From NCBI RefSeq assembly GCF_030546695.1, contig NZ_JAUOTP010000008.1, forward strand, positions 168,618 to 232,617: a stretch of DNA of 64,000 nt, read 5' to 3'. The first letter of the stretch is position 1; the number at the start of each line of letters is the position of its first letter. The stretch is from Sphingomonas natans. GTDB lineage: Bacteria > Pseudomonadota > Alphaproteobacteria > Sphingomonadales > Sphingomonadaceae. Shown here piece by piece: positions 9,342 to 18,877 of this stretch. Under the pieces are notes generated by a model that was not told the origin of the DNA, did not search any database, and saw only the letters and a list, made by a program, of their open reading frames with translations. The position numbers were made by a program, and so were the translations under genes.

Positions 9342-10347
9342 CACAATTCCCCCATTCTTTGGGGTAAATTTGCTGCGCGGTTTTGAAAATGTAAACAACC
9401 GCGAGGCAGTGTTCGGAGGTGTCGAGAGTGATAGCAGCCGCGCCGACGCGCGGCCGCGTGCCTATCGCGTCAACATCGACATGCTGGCGCTGGTTGCACT
9501 CCTGACCGGCGCCTTTTTCGTCTCTTCCGCGCAATCGCTTGCCGTCGCGCGGCGACGCCCCAACTTCGCGCTGCTCGCATGCTCGGTGCCTCACGCCGTC
9601 TGATACGCGCCACACTGCTCGCGGAGGCGTCGTCTGAGATTGATCGGCGCATCGGTCGGTATCGGGCTCGGCGTCGGCATCACCGCGGCGGTATTACGCC
9701 TCGCGGGCGCGGACCGGACAGCGGATTTTCGGAGGAGAGGGCAGGCCGCTCATGCTTGCGCCGGGGGTGCCGCACTCGCCTTTGCGGGCCTCGGACTCGC
9801 CGCAGCCCTGATCGGCAGCCACTCTACCCTATCAAGCCGCCAGCTCGGCGGCCGACCGTTTCGCTCAAGACGGTCGGAGACGTGGTCAATCTGCGGATCC
9901 GCCGGCTGATCTTGAGCTGACGGACTTTGCCGGTCGACTGTGATGATAATGCTTAGGCCCGTCCATGATTCGCCTCCCCAAGCCAGCGAACACGTCGCTC
10001 ACGATCGGCGACGACAGCCCCGCTATCGATCGTGCGCGTGAGGGGCTTGCCGGCAATATAGCCAGCAGTGCCGAGCATCGTCGATGCATATTTAACGTTT
10101 TTCACAAAAAACAGCTATTTTCCAATCGCCGGCAGTATCCCTGGATGCGTCTCTGACGCAAAAATAGAGTCGTTGCGCATATAACCTTGACGAGCGGGTT
10201 GAACGTGGGCCGATCGATTTGGTAATGATCTCGAGTAAACTTGCGTTTGATTCGAGCTTATCCTGATTGGAGTGAGATAATTTGGCGAGAATGCGCCTGT
10301 TTCGATGACAGAGCCACGGTAATCCGCGGTCCTCTTTGCCATGCGAA

Positions 10348-12771
10348 ATGTCGCAAAGGCAGCTCAACGAGATGCTTGAAAAGACGAAAGATGCAAGTCC
10401 GGATTCGTCGAGGCTGACGCTGCGCGTCGGCGAGCTGGAGAGAGCTATTGCTCGGGCCTCGTCGGCCAATAGTGCAAACGACTGCCTGTCGTATCTGGTG
10501 CGCACATTTGAGCAGGCGCCGGGCTTCATTTGCATGCTGGCGGGTCCCGCCCACGTTTTCGTAATGGCGAACGCCGCTTACCGCCGCATCGTCGGGCAGC
10601 GGAACATTATCGGTTTACCTGTCCGCGAGGCGTTGCCGGATATTGACGGACAAGGATTTTACGAGCGGCTTGACGAAGCGTATCGCTCCGGCACGCCCGT
10701 TGTCGGCCGCGCAGTTGCTGCCGAATTTGCGCACGCAGGCGACGAAGGATGCGAGAAGAGGCTATTAGATTTCGTCAATCAGCCAATCTTCGACGAGAAT
10801 GGGCAGATCAGCGGGATTTTCGTCGAAGGATATGACGTCACGGAGCGCGAAACGGCTATCGCCTCACTTCGGAGGAGCATAGCGTTTAATAGAAGTATTA
10901 TAGAGAGCTGCAATGACTGTACTATGGTGCTCGACCTGGAGGGGCGGATCATCTACAGGAATGACGTTTGTCGGCGCGTTGTTGAGGAGCACGACTCCCC
11001 TATCCTAACCGAGGCCCCGTGGGCGAATATGTGGGGCGGCAGCGGGGCGGCAGCGACGGCGCTCGCTGCGGCGCGGGCGGGACAAACCGCCCGCTTTCAA
11101 GCTGTATCGGTGATAGGCGGCAGCCAACGGTGGTGGGACGTTCAGCTCTCTCTTATCGTGGGCGCCGATCACGAGCCTGACAAAATTCTGTCGGTCGCGC
11201 GCGATGTCACAGCGATCAAGCAGGCCGAAGAAGAGCTTCGCAGCTTCGCCGGGCGTCTTGAGAATGAGGTGGAGCATCTCACCCGAGAATGGGAGCTGGC
11301 TTGGAAGCATTCTCGCGATCTTCAGTCGGTGGTCAATGACGATGGCATTATCGTCGCCGCGAACGACGCCTGGACTAGCATTCTGGGCTGGCCCGTGGGC
11401 GAAGTCGTCGGCCGAAGCCACCGCAGCTTTGTCCATCCCGATCATCCGTCCGAAATTGCGAGCAGGTTGGTCTGCGGCCGACCCCACGAAGCAATGTGCC
11501 TCCACAAAGACGGCTCCCCGCGCTGGATCTCCTGGCTGAACGCCGCGGGGCAAGGCGTCACTTATGGGAGCGGCCGCGATATCACGGCCGAAAAGGAGCA
11601 AGCCGAAGCATTGCGCCTTGCCGAACAGTCCTTGCGTCAGGCTCAGCGAATGGAAGCGGTCGGGCAGCTCACCGGGGGCTTAGCGCATGATTTTAACAAT
11701 CTGCTGACCGGCCTGCTGGGCAATCTGGAGATATTGCGGGCGCGCCTCGCGAGGGGGGAGCTGGAGGACCTCAACCGGTACCTGCTCGCAGCAGAAGGGG
11801 CGGGGCGCCGCGCCGGATCGCTGACCCAGCGCCTGCTGGCATTTTCCCGAGGCCAGCAACCAGAGCGGCGACCCATTGATGTGAACTGGCTAATCGAAGA
11901 TCTGCGCGAGATTTTGCGGATAACGCTCGGAACAAGCATCAAACTTGCTGTCACGAGCGAGGTAGCCTTGTGGTCGGTCAACACCGATCGCGGTCAGCTG
12001 GAAAATGCGATGCTGAACCTGAGTATCAATGGGCGAGACGCGATGCCCAATGGCGGTGAGCTGCATATCCGAACCGCCAATAGGATCGTCGATGATCGCA
12101 CCGCGCGCGAGCGGGATGTCCCACCGGGTGCATATGTCTCGATATGCGTGTCGGATACCGGGCTCGGGATGGACGAGCAGACGATCAAACGCGCATTCGA
12201 GCCATTCTTCACGACGAAACCGCTCGGCGCGGGAACCGGGCTCGGGCTTTCAATGGTCTTCGGATTCGCGCGACAGTCCGGCGGACATGTTGAAATCCGC
12301 TCTCAAATTGCGCGCGGCACGACGATCTGCATCTATCTGCCCCGGCACAGCGGTTCCCTCGACGAGGTCGATAAGCGCGCTGTAGCCACACCGCAGGTTC
12401 ATCAATCCGGTAAGGCCGTCTTGGTGGTGGAGGACGAGCCTATCATCAGGGGTTTGATTACTGAAAAGCTTGCCGATTTAGGCTATAGGGTGGCGGCCGC
12501 AGACGACGGAATTGCTGGTCTCGCCGCCGTCGAAAATGGTGCGTCGATAGACCTTCTCATCACCGACGTTGGACTTCCCAATGGGCTGGATGGGCGTCAG
12601 TTCGCTGATAAAGCGAGAGCCCGTCGGCCGGGGCTCAAAATTCTCTTCATTACAGGGTTTGCTGACAGCGACGCGACCAGCGACCTGAGCCTTGAGACGG
12701 GTATGGACGTTCTCAGGAAGCCCTTCACGGTCGCGGCGTTCGCCACGAAAGTCGCCGAAATGATGCGCTGA
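10348..12771 (+). CDS. PAS-domain hybrid histidine kinase / response regulator
   Basis: This is a soluble, apparently cytoplasmic sensor kinase of about 807 residues. Three PAS-like segments can be outlined (about residues 45-165, 170-290, 310-415), joined by a short coiled coil. The HisKA box GQLTGGLAHDFNNLL places the phospho-His at about residue 447. It is followed by N (ENAMLNLSINGRDAM), G1 (DTGLGMD) and G2 (GTGLGLS) boxes of the HATPase. A C-terminal receiver domain has the phospho-acceptor Asp in LLITDVGLP (about residue 740). This order matches HWE/HisKA hybrid kinases fused to a receiver. No membrane segment and no output-regulator neighbour is present, so it probably signals through a phosphorelay partner elsewhere. 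The ATG at 10348 is chosen over an in-frame TTG at 10336. Confidence 0.92.
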   Translation: MSQRQLNEMLEKTKDASPDSSRLTLRVGELERAIARASSANSANDCLSYLVRTFEQAPGFICMLAGPAHVFVMANAAYRRIVGQRNIIGLPVREALPDIDGQGFYERLDEAYRSGTPVVGRAVAAEFAHAGDEGCEKRLLDFVNQPIFDENGQISGIFVEGYDVTERETAIASLRRSIAFNRSIIESCNDCTMVLDLEGRIIYRNDVCRRVVEEHDSPILTEAPWANMWGGSGAAATALAAARAGQTARFQAVSVIGGSQRWWDVQLSLIVGADHEPDKILSVARDVTAIKQAEEELRSFAGRLENEVEHLTREWELAWKHSRDLQSVVNDDGIIVAANDAWTSILGWPVGEVVGRSHRSFVHPDHPSEIASRLVCGRPHEAMCLHKDGSPRWISWLNAAGQGVTYGSGRDITAEKEQAEALRLAEQSLRQAQRMEAVGQLTGGLAHDFNNLLTGLLGNLEILRARLARGELEDLNRYLLAAEGAGRRAGSLTQRLLAFSRGQQPERRPIDVNWLIEDLREILRITLGTSIKLAVTSEVALWSVNTDRGQLENAMLNLSINGRDAMPNGGELHIRTANRIVDDRTARERDVPPGAYVSICVSDTGLGMDEQTIKRAFEPFFTTKPLGAGTGLGLSMVFGFARQSGGHVEIRSQIARGTTICIYLPRHSGSLDEVDKRAVATPQVHQSGKAVLVVEDEPIIRGLITEKLADLGYRVAAADDGIAGLAAVENGASIDLLITDVGLPNGLDGRQFADKARARRPGLKILFITGFADSDATSDLSLETGMDVLRKPFTVAAFATKVAEMMR

Positions 12772-12793
12772 CCGCCCTTTAATCGCGGCGACT

Positions 12794-13396
12794 TTAGGCA
12801 CTCGCGCCAGACACGGACCCGGCAAGCCGGGCCGATGCGGGCGATTGCCGGTGTCGCGCTCGGCGATGCGTCCTCCACCGGTCGCGCATTCCTTCAAAGT
12901 GCGTCGACATGGCATCGCTTGCTGCTGTGTCGTTCAGGCTGGATGGCGATCGCCCGGGCACGCTGACGGGTTCGGTCAGCGCGCCGCTTGAGCCGCGTGG
13001 TTGACCAGACCGGACGCGCGCTGCGCCGACCGGTGAATGAAGGTCGCCGGATATAGTCTGTTGGGGGGCGGGCACCGCAGGCTGCTCTCCGTCAAATGCG
13101 ACGCGGATGACGGCGCCATATTCTGCCATTTCTTGATAAACCGCGCGTACTTCGCGCCCCGACATGAGACGTACCAACCAGGCGGAGCGTTCTGGTGTCA
13201 GGCGACCGATTGGCTGACCCTGCTGAGTGATAATCTGAACGACGAGCCGGTCGTCATCGGCCTGTGGTTGCGAGACAAGCATCACGGGTTCGCCCGGCCT
13301 GCATCGTACTGCGGCGCTAACACGCTTTGGCGCGTTCCGGTGGGAATGGCAGGGCCCAATTACGGCGAGGCTGAGATGGTGCATTCGCGCAGTCAT
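12794..13396 (-). CDS. HIRAN-domain protein
   Basis: From the ATG at 13396 (ribosome site cgggag just upstream) the product has about 200 residues. Its first 110 match the HIRAN fold as found in short sphingomonad proteins: CRPGEPVMLV, then a strand and turn, GQPIGRLTPERSAWL, and a final GAVIRVAFDGE strand. HIRAN domains bind single-stranded 3' ends or damaged DNA in eukaryotic helicases; the bacterial stand-alone forms are uncharacterised. The C-terminal 90 residues are Arg/Ser/Pro-rich and look disordered. It converges on the hybrid kinase with only 22 bases between stops. Confidence 0.72.
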   Translation of the reverse strand: MTARMHHLSLAVIGPCHSHRNAPKRVSAAVRCRPGEPVMLVSQPQADDDRLVVQIITQQGQPIGRLTPERSAWLVRLMSGREVRAVYQEMAEYGAVIRVAFDGEQPAVPAPQQTISGDLHSPVGAARVRSGQPRGSSGALTEPVSVPGRSPSSLNDTAASDAMSTHFEGMRDRWRTHRRARHRQSPASARLAGSVSGASA

Positions 13397-14031
13397 GCTC
13401 CCGATTCGGCTAAAAACAGCTGAGCAATCAGGTTTAACAGCGCGAAAGGGATAAGCGTGGCACGGGCGACTCGCTATGCCTGTGCCCTTTCCACCATAAG
13501 CGGGACTGCGCAATGCGCGGGCGACGATGGAGGCTGTGCGCGCAATAGATGCGTCCGACGATGGCGCCGCGGCGCGGACCTTGCTTCCGGCGTCGAAACG
13601 TTTCCCGAGCGCTGCGTCGGTGATCCTTGGCGCAAAGTCGGGTGGGCGCGTCGTAGCGCCGGCGTTTGGCGTGGACCGCGCAAGGCATCGAATGGCGCAG
13701 TCCGACTCGCGACACCGCGCGCGCCGGACTTTTGCGCGACCCGTCCATGACTAAAAAGGGTCATCTGTGAAGCAAATGGGCCATCATTGGGGATAATGGG
13801 CTATTATTGGCGAGAAAGAAGGTCAGAACATTTGACCATGTCAGATCAGAGCGGTCAGCGCAGAGTCGCGCTCGCTCCCAACTGTACCGTTACCGACAGT
13901 CTCTGATCGTTACGGCGCACTACACCAGATTGACAGGTGAGTTAACCTCTCAGTAATCTGTCGATATCGGGCGAGTCGCTGTTCCGATACTCGGTTGTGG
14001 CGTGATCGTCAGGTTTGGGGAGTAAAGGGCC
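13397..14031. other. Intergenic region upstream of a PEP-CTERM gene
   Basis: Frames at 13434-13764 on both strands are Arg-rich and unsupported. The 3' half is more AT-rich, carries the short tandem repeat listed separately and probably contains the promoter of the gene at 14032, whose ribosome site is ggggagtaaagg. Confidence 0.45.
13775..13814 (+). repeat. Imperfect 20-base tandem repeat, two units
   Basis: Unit 1 (13775-13794) reads AATGGGCCATCATTGGGGAT and unit 2 (13795-13814) AATGGGCTATTATTGGCGAG, sixteen of twenty identical. It lies about 220 bases upstream of the PEP-CTERM start and could be a pair of regulator sites or a simple duplication. Confidence 0.6.
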
Positions 14032-14586
14032 ATGAGAAAGCTTGCCTTGAGCGGCGTCGCACTGTGTGCGTCGCTGATGCTGGCACCATCGGCAGGTGCG
14101 ACCAATTTCTTTCCTGGCGACCCGCAATTTCAGGTCGTCGGTGACATAACCAATGGTACAGTATCGGCTACAATCGGAAATGCTGGTATCGCGCTCGGCG
14201 CTTTTTCCGATACATTCAGCTTCACGATTGATCAGACGGGTACTGGAAGTGGGTCCTTGTCAACCAGCACGTCGATTTTTCAAAGCCCTACTGACCTTGA
14301 TATCACGTCGGTCATCATCAATGGGCTGTTAGCGACGAAGATGATGACGCCGGACAACCTGTCCGAATTCTTCTCGATCTCGTCTGTTCCGATCATATTC
14401 GGGCAACTCAACACAATCACGGTCGCAGGACAGTCGCGTGGCAACGGTTCCTATGGGGGCAATGCCACCTTCATCCCAGCGGCGGCCGACGTTCCCGAGC
14501 CTGCGACCTGGATGATGACGATCGTCGGCTTTGGCCTGATCGGCGGCGCAATGCGCTCGCGTAGCCGGACGGTCAGGTTCGCCTGA
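14032..14586 (+). CDS. FxDxF-type PEPxxWA-CTERM surface protein
   Basis: This is an exported 184-residue protein. It has a signal peptide (about residues 1-23, ending SAGA), a beta-rich body with the FSDTFSFTID pattern of FxDxF-type proteins, and a sorting tail: VPEPATWMM, a hydrophobic helix, then Arg residues to the end. Such tails are recognised by exosortases, which cut at the PEP motif and release or anchor the protein at the surface. The probable partner exosortase is at 59548. A good ribosome site precedes the ATG. Function beyond surface display is unknown. Confidence 0.88.
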   Translation: MRKLALSGVALCASLMLAPSAGATNFFPGDPQFQVVGDITNGTVSATIGNAGIALGAFSDTFSFTIDQTGTGSGSLSTSTSIFQSPTDLDITSVIINGLLATKMMTPDNLSEFFSISSVPIIFGQLNTITVAGQSRGNGSYGGNATFIPAAADVPEPATWMMTIVGFGLIGGAMRSRSRTVRFA

Positions 14587-14936
14587 GCCGGCCTTTATAG
14601 CCGGTATCGAACGCGCTCGTCCGCGTGGATGCAATACGGCTCTACGGTTGCGCATGCTCCACCTAGGCGAAGCTCAACTTAGCTCGCCTGATACGGGCCG
14701 GCCCGGACACCATTTGCGTGGCGTCCGAGCCGGCTCAAATGTTGCCTGGCTGCCGGAACGAGTGAGGCTCACGCTTTGCGTGGTCGAGCGCTGTGGGCCA
14801 ATGATCCGCCGCCCAAAGAGAGCGCCACGCCGCGCACCGCCGCACTCCAGCGCATCGGGCCGGCTGTGCCGCACGCTGTCGCTGCCCGGATGCGCCGCGC
14901 TCTTCACCGCAATGTCCACCGGAAGGAAGCCGCCCT
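14587..14936. other. Convergent intergenic region
   Basis: No gene seen. It holds the stem-loop at 14697-14734 and separates two convergent genes. Confidence 0.5.
14697..14734. terminator. Strong stem-loop between convergent genes
   Basis: GCCGGCCCGGACACC (14697-14711) pairs with GGCGTCCGAGCCGGC (14720-14734), 13 of 15 pairs, around an 8-base loop. It has no T-run, so it may be a weak intrinsic terminator or an RNA-stabilising hairpin for either strand. Confidence 0.5.
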
Positions 14937-17900
14937 TCAGAGAAGCGCTTTGGCCGGCTTCAGCTTCTGGAAGATAGCGAACAACGCGGGAATGCCCGTT
15001 GCGAAGAGCGGGAGGACGGTGGATGCGTCCATATCTGCCCAGAAGAAAATCAGCGTCACCGAGACCAGCAGCGCGGGGACGCCAATCAGCAGTGGCAACC
15101 GGCTGCTGCTCCACGCGCTCAGCCCCTCTTCCTTGGCCCAGCCATGAATGGTGGACACCTGTTCGACCTGGCGCACGAAATTGGCAAAACTACTGTTCAT
15201 CAACCGCGGGGAAGGATCGAGGACGATCAGTCCGCGCCGAAGCAGCGCGCCGACGACGAGCGCCGCGCGCCCGACATTCATGACGCGCAGGTTGGCCAGA
15301 TGATGCAGGCCGATGCGCTCGGTGGTGGTCAGCTCGTCCCATCGGGCCTGGTAGTAAGGCGCAAGCAGTCGCCGGAGATGCTCGAGCGCTTCGCCGCGCG
15401 AAGGCGCATCTACGCGAGTCGCCCAGTCGAATGCGATGGCAAGCGCAGCCGCTTCGTCGAGATGGTCCGTCATCGCAGGACTGCCGCCTTTGTCTGCCGC
15501 GAGGGTCCCGGAAATCACATGCGCCGGCAACAGCTGCGTCTCGAATATGAGGGTGCGAAAAGCGCGGCGTGCGTCATCGGAGCGATCCATACCCAGCGCG
15601 TCGAGCCGCTCCGCCATGGCCGGAAGCGCCTGGCGCAGAGGGAAGCGGGAATCGAACGCCGACGGAGTGCGCCCGTCGATGCCGAGCGAAGCGCCAAAGC
15701 CAAAAAGCGCGCGGAGCGAGCCGCGTAGCAGGCGCCAAAGTGCGAAGCCAAGGAGTAACATCACCGGCGGCAGCAGTAGCAGCGATGTCGCATAGCGTCC
15801 GTGTAGCGCCGGCGTGGTCCATCGATGATCGGACATATAGCCAAAGGCGCGGACGCCGTCCTTGGCAGATGTGCAGAAATCGTCGCGCGAGAGGGGCGCT
15901 CCGCCTCGAACGGGGGCACATCCTGGGAAGGCATCGGTCAGGTCGGCGGGCGTGGTCGATTCGATGCTCGGCGAAAACCATGTTTGATAGAAACTGTCGG
16001 GGCGAGCGACAGTCGCGAGGCCGGACGGCTCGGCGCAGCGCGCCGGTCCGCCGCCCACGAAGATGTGTCGGTCGCACAAGAAGCCGCTCGCGGCGACACG
16101 AGTCGCCGCATCGCTTGGGAACCAGCTTGAGGCGATGTCGGCGAGCGCCTGGCGATGCTTGGCAACCGTTCCGTCCGGTCCGGCGAAGGCGATCGCACGC
16201 GCGAGCCGTTCCTCGCTATCTGTATAGATGCTCGCGTCGCGCCAGACCGCGATTGTCGGGAGCACGGAGACGCAGCAGAGGAAGACCAAGGACAAGCGGG
16301 TGAACGCGCGCTCGCTGGCAGGAGACAGCGTTCCCGTGAGCTGGGGGATGCCGTGTGACTGGAAATAGAGCAGCGCGACGGCCAATGTGGTGAGCAGCGC
16401 GATGGCGGCGATCGGGTAAAGCCCGGCCATCAGCAGAGTCAGGATCTCCACCCCGATCAGCCCGACCATCACGAATGTGACGGTGGCGTAGCTGAGCGAC
16501 GGGATAATGCCGGTGATGCCGGGTGCCAATTTCTCGTGCGGCCACAGATTGCGCGCGACCTGGGGATAGATCAGCGCCGACAGCCACCAGATGAGAAGCA
16601 GGACAAGGCCTAATGTGAGCCCGCTTATGACCGCGCGCGCCGTGCGTTTTACGGGCAGCTTGTCGACATCGGCATAAGCGTAGCTCACCAGTACAACCCA
16701 GGGCGTGTGGGGAATGCGCTGCGCGACGAACTGCCGGCTCGCCCCGTCGCTCGTGGCGGTGAAGGGCAAGTTTTCGGCGGCGGCCTTTTCGCTGGTGAGC
16801 GAGTAGCCAAGCCATTGGCGAAGCTGGCGCAGCGCGCGCGCGTTTATCGAATAGGCCAGTTGTTCGACGCCGATCCGCTCGGAATGAGAATGGAATTTGA
16901 CGGGCAGCGTCGGATCCGTGGCATCGACGACCGCCATTTCCAGACCGCGGGGCAGAGCCGGCGACAGCAGCGAGCCGATCACCCCGGTCACCAAGTAGCC
17001 GGCGGTCCAGCAAGGCGAGCTGGACGTGCGGGGAAGGCGTCCGGGTATTGCGTGCGCGGGATCGGGCGCCTCGAACAAGATGATCGCCTTATTCACACCG
17101 TCCGTTTGGTCGCGGACCTGGTCCACGACATAGCCGAGTGGGGGCACGGCCTTCCCGGCGGGCAGGCGAGGTGCAGCGCCGCGCGTCTGCGCCCAGGGGT
17201 AATAGCCGGTAAAGGCATTCGCACTGAACTTCTGGAAATAGGCGCGCCCCGGCACTTCGAACCGACTTGTGCCGAAATCGTGCGTGTAGATAGACGGTAC
17301 GCCGCATGCGACGGGCCGTCCGTTGGCCGCAATGTGCGTGACGCTTTCCAGCCCTTCAACCGCCATAAAGCTCGCTGGACCGGCGACGGCCGAACCGAGA
17401 TTTTGCGGTGCGATTAGCACCGTGTCCGCGCGCGCCGCGACATCGGCCCCGCCGGTTGGTTCAGGGACTGTGGGCTCGCGGTGGGCGATGGCGGCGCTCA
17501 TGAGCGCTGCCAGGTCGGCGGCTGCGCCTTCGGCGATCATTCCTGCGGTCGCCTCGGCCTCAGCCAGCATGCGATTGCGCTCGAAGGCGATATCCGCCCA
17601 AGTGAGCAGGGCCAGCGTGACGAGACTCATGCCGATGATGGCACCCCCGACGATCAACGGGAGATTGTAACGGGCCAGCGACTCATTGGGGCCGATCAGC
17701 AGCAATCGCGCGATGGGGAAGAGGCTGGCGATTAGCCCGACGAGGAGCGAGAAGCTGATGACGACGATGGGCGTCGCGCGCACGGCGTCGCTCCAAAGCT
17801 TCGCGCGGGGCACCAGGCCGACCAGATAGCAGGTCGATCGGGGCTTCGGCCCTGCTTGGGCGGCCGTGCTCGCTCCATTGGCGCTGTCGCAGCCGTGCAG

Positions 17901-18875
17901 GCCGCCGGGTAGGTGGAAGGGGCGGACATAAGCGATATAAGTACGTCCGGCGATTTCGAGCGTCGTGGGCGCCAACGCCTGGGAAAGCTCAGGATCGTCG
18001 CTTGGGGTGTCGGGCACGACCCGTCCGCTGAGGGCCGCCGCCATGAGCTTCGGGCTGATGGCATCCCTCTTGCGACGGAGCTGCTCGAGTCCCTCGACCG
18101 GCAGCGACTCTTCGCCGACCTGCTGCACGACACGTTTGTCGCCGTCGACGATCAGGAAGTTCGAAAAATAAGAGCGGGTTTCGCCAAACGAAAGCAGGTT
18201 GCGCGTCGCAACCGACGCACCGAAGCACAGCTCTACGCCGGCGGAAGATGGCGGCTTTTTAAAGCCCGCTTTCTGCAGGACGGCGGCTATGTCCTCGGTC
18301 GGCGCGATCGTCGGGTGCAGCCGCGTGAAATCGAGCAGACGCGCTTGTGCCAGCGAGATTGAGCCTAAGACCTTCACCACCGCGCCCTCGCCCGCGGCAT
18401 AGCCGTCGATGAAGGGGAGCCTTGTTCCCTCCTTGCCCTCGATCCGTTGTTGCAGCGTCGCGCAATCGCGCGCGTGCTGGCCTGAGCCTTGCTCGCGCAG
18501 CGGGCTGCCGGCAAAGGCGTAGACGATCGTGAAGGTGCCGAGATCCGGATTGCGCATCGTGGTGGTGAGCCGCCAGCCTTCGAGCTCCTGGCGCGGCGAG
18601 GCGGGTTGAACGTTCGCGTTGATCAGCTGCGAGACTGCAAGACCCCGCATCGAGTCTGGCCAATATTGCAGCCCATTCGCGGCCACGGACAAAGCGTGCA
18701 TGTTGCGCCGGTGCGCGTCGCCCAGAAACAATTGGCCGGCGCGGAACACCCACAAAGCCGTGATCACTAGGATCACCATGATGAAAAGGCTCACCATGCG
18801 CAGCCATCCGGCGACGCGCGATGGTGCGGCAGTGGGCGTAAGGGCAGTGGCGGGACCGTCAGCGGATATGGCCAT
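14937..18875 (-). CDS. Giant multi-sensor membrane protein, 1312 residues, unknown function
   Basis: No close family recognised. One N-terminal membrane helix (about residues 24-46) is followed by about 320 exported residues, two helices (about 370-430), and a second exported region (about 440-735) that contains GRAYFQKF and reads like a Cache-type ligand sensor. Next comes a cluster of four or more helices (about 745-880), a third exported region with several Cys, and another helix. The cytoplasmic stretch near 1120-1245 contains YYQARWDELTTTERIGLHH, ALLRRGLIV and LMNSSFANFV, which resembles a winged helix seen in some large bacterial NTPase-linked proteins. Two helices end it. No kinase, cyclase or NTPase motif is present. 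The gene starts 3 bases from the amidase stop, so the two are co-transcribed, and they diverge from the cytochrome operon. Confidence 0.85.
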   Translation of the reverse strand: MAISADGPATALTPTAAPSRVAGWLRMVSLFIMVILVITALWVFRAGQLFLGDAHRRNMHALSVAANGLQYWPDSMRGLAVSQLINANVQPASPRQELEGWRLTTTMRNPDLGTFTIVYAFAGSPLREQGSGQHARDCATLQQRIEGKEGTRLPFIDGYAAGEGAVVKVLGSISLAQARLLDFTRLHPTIAPTEDIAAVLQKAGFKKPPSSAGVELCFGASVATRNLLSFGETRSYFSNFLIVDGDKRVVQQVGEESLPVEGLEQLRRKRDAISPKLMAAALSGRVVPDTPSDDPELSQALAPTTLEIAGRTYIAYVRPFHLPGGLHGCDSANGASTAAQAGPKPRSTCYLVGLVPRAKLWSDAVRATPIVVISFSLLVGLIASLFPIARLLLIGPNESLARYNLPLIVGGAIIGMSLVTLALLTWADIAFERNRMLAEAEATAGMIAEGAAADLAALMSAAIAHREPTVPEPTGGADVAARADTVLIAPQNLGSAVAGPASFMAVEGLESVTHIAANGRPVACGVPSIYTHDFGTSRFEVPGRAYFQKFSANAFTGYYPWAQTRGAAPRLPAGKAVPPLGYVVDQVRDQTDGVNKAIILFEAPDPAHAIPGRLPRTSSSPCWTAGYLVTGVIGSLLSPALPRGLEMAVVDATDPTLPVKFHSHSERIGVEQLAYSINARALRQLRQWLGYSLTSEKAAAENLPFTATSDGASRQFVAQRIPHTPWVVLVSYAYADVDKLPVKRTARAVISGLTLGLVLLLIWWLSALIYPQVARNLWPHEKLAPGITGIIPSLSYATVTFVMVGLIGVEILTLLMAGLYPIAAIALLTTLAVALLYFQSHGIPQLTGTLSPASERAFTRLSLVFLCCVSVLPTIAVWRDASIYTDSEERLARAIAFAGPDGTVAKHRQALADIASSWFPSDAATRVAASGFLCDRHIFVGGGPARCAEPSGLATVARPDSFYQTWFSPSIESTTPADLTDAFPGCAPVRGGAPLSRDDFCTSAKDGVRAFGYMSDHRWTTPALHGRYATSLLLLPPVMLLLGFALWRLLRGSLRALFGFGASLGIDGRTPSAFDSRFPLRQALPAMAERLDALGMDRSDDARRAFRTLIFETQLLPAHVISGTLAADKGGSPAMTDHLDEAAALAIAFDWATRVDAPSRGEALEHLRRLLAPYYQARWDELTTTERIGLHHLANLRVMNVGRAALVVGALLRRGLIVLDPSPRLMNSSFANFVRQVEQVSTIHGWAKEEGLSAWSSSRLPLLIGVPALLVSVTLIFFWADMDASTVLPLFATGIPALFAIFQKLKPAKALL

Positions 18876-18877
18876 GA

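Larger units (their letters stand above)
7820..10347. other. Gene-poor 2.5-kb stretch with scattered small frames
   Basis: Apart from two tiny genes listed separately (8914-9054 and 9210-9341) nothing convincing is seen. Several frames look like decayed coding sequence: 8391-8833 on the minus strand splits over two frames, and 9640-9909 on the plus strand, from a TTG, has a Gly/Ala-rich hydrophobic pattern but poor continuity. I could not identify a parent family for either. Confidence 0.4.

Noticed and set aside
9640..9909. Hydrophobic, Gly/Ala-rich plus-strand frame
   Set aside because: Starts from a TTG without ribosome site, sits in decayed-looking DNA, and no family or clean membrane topology was seen; kept only as a note.
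13434..13764. Overlapping frames on both strands, about 100 codons each
   Set aside because: Arg/Ala/Pro-rich, no ribosome site, no domain, and mutually overlapping.
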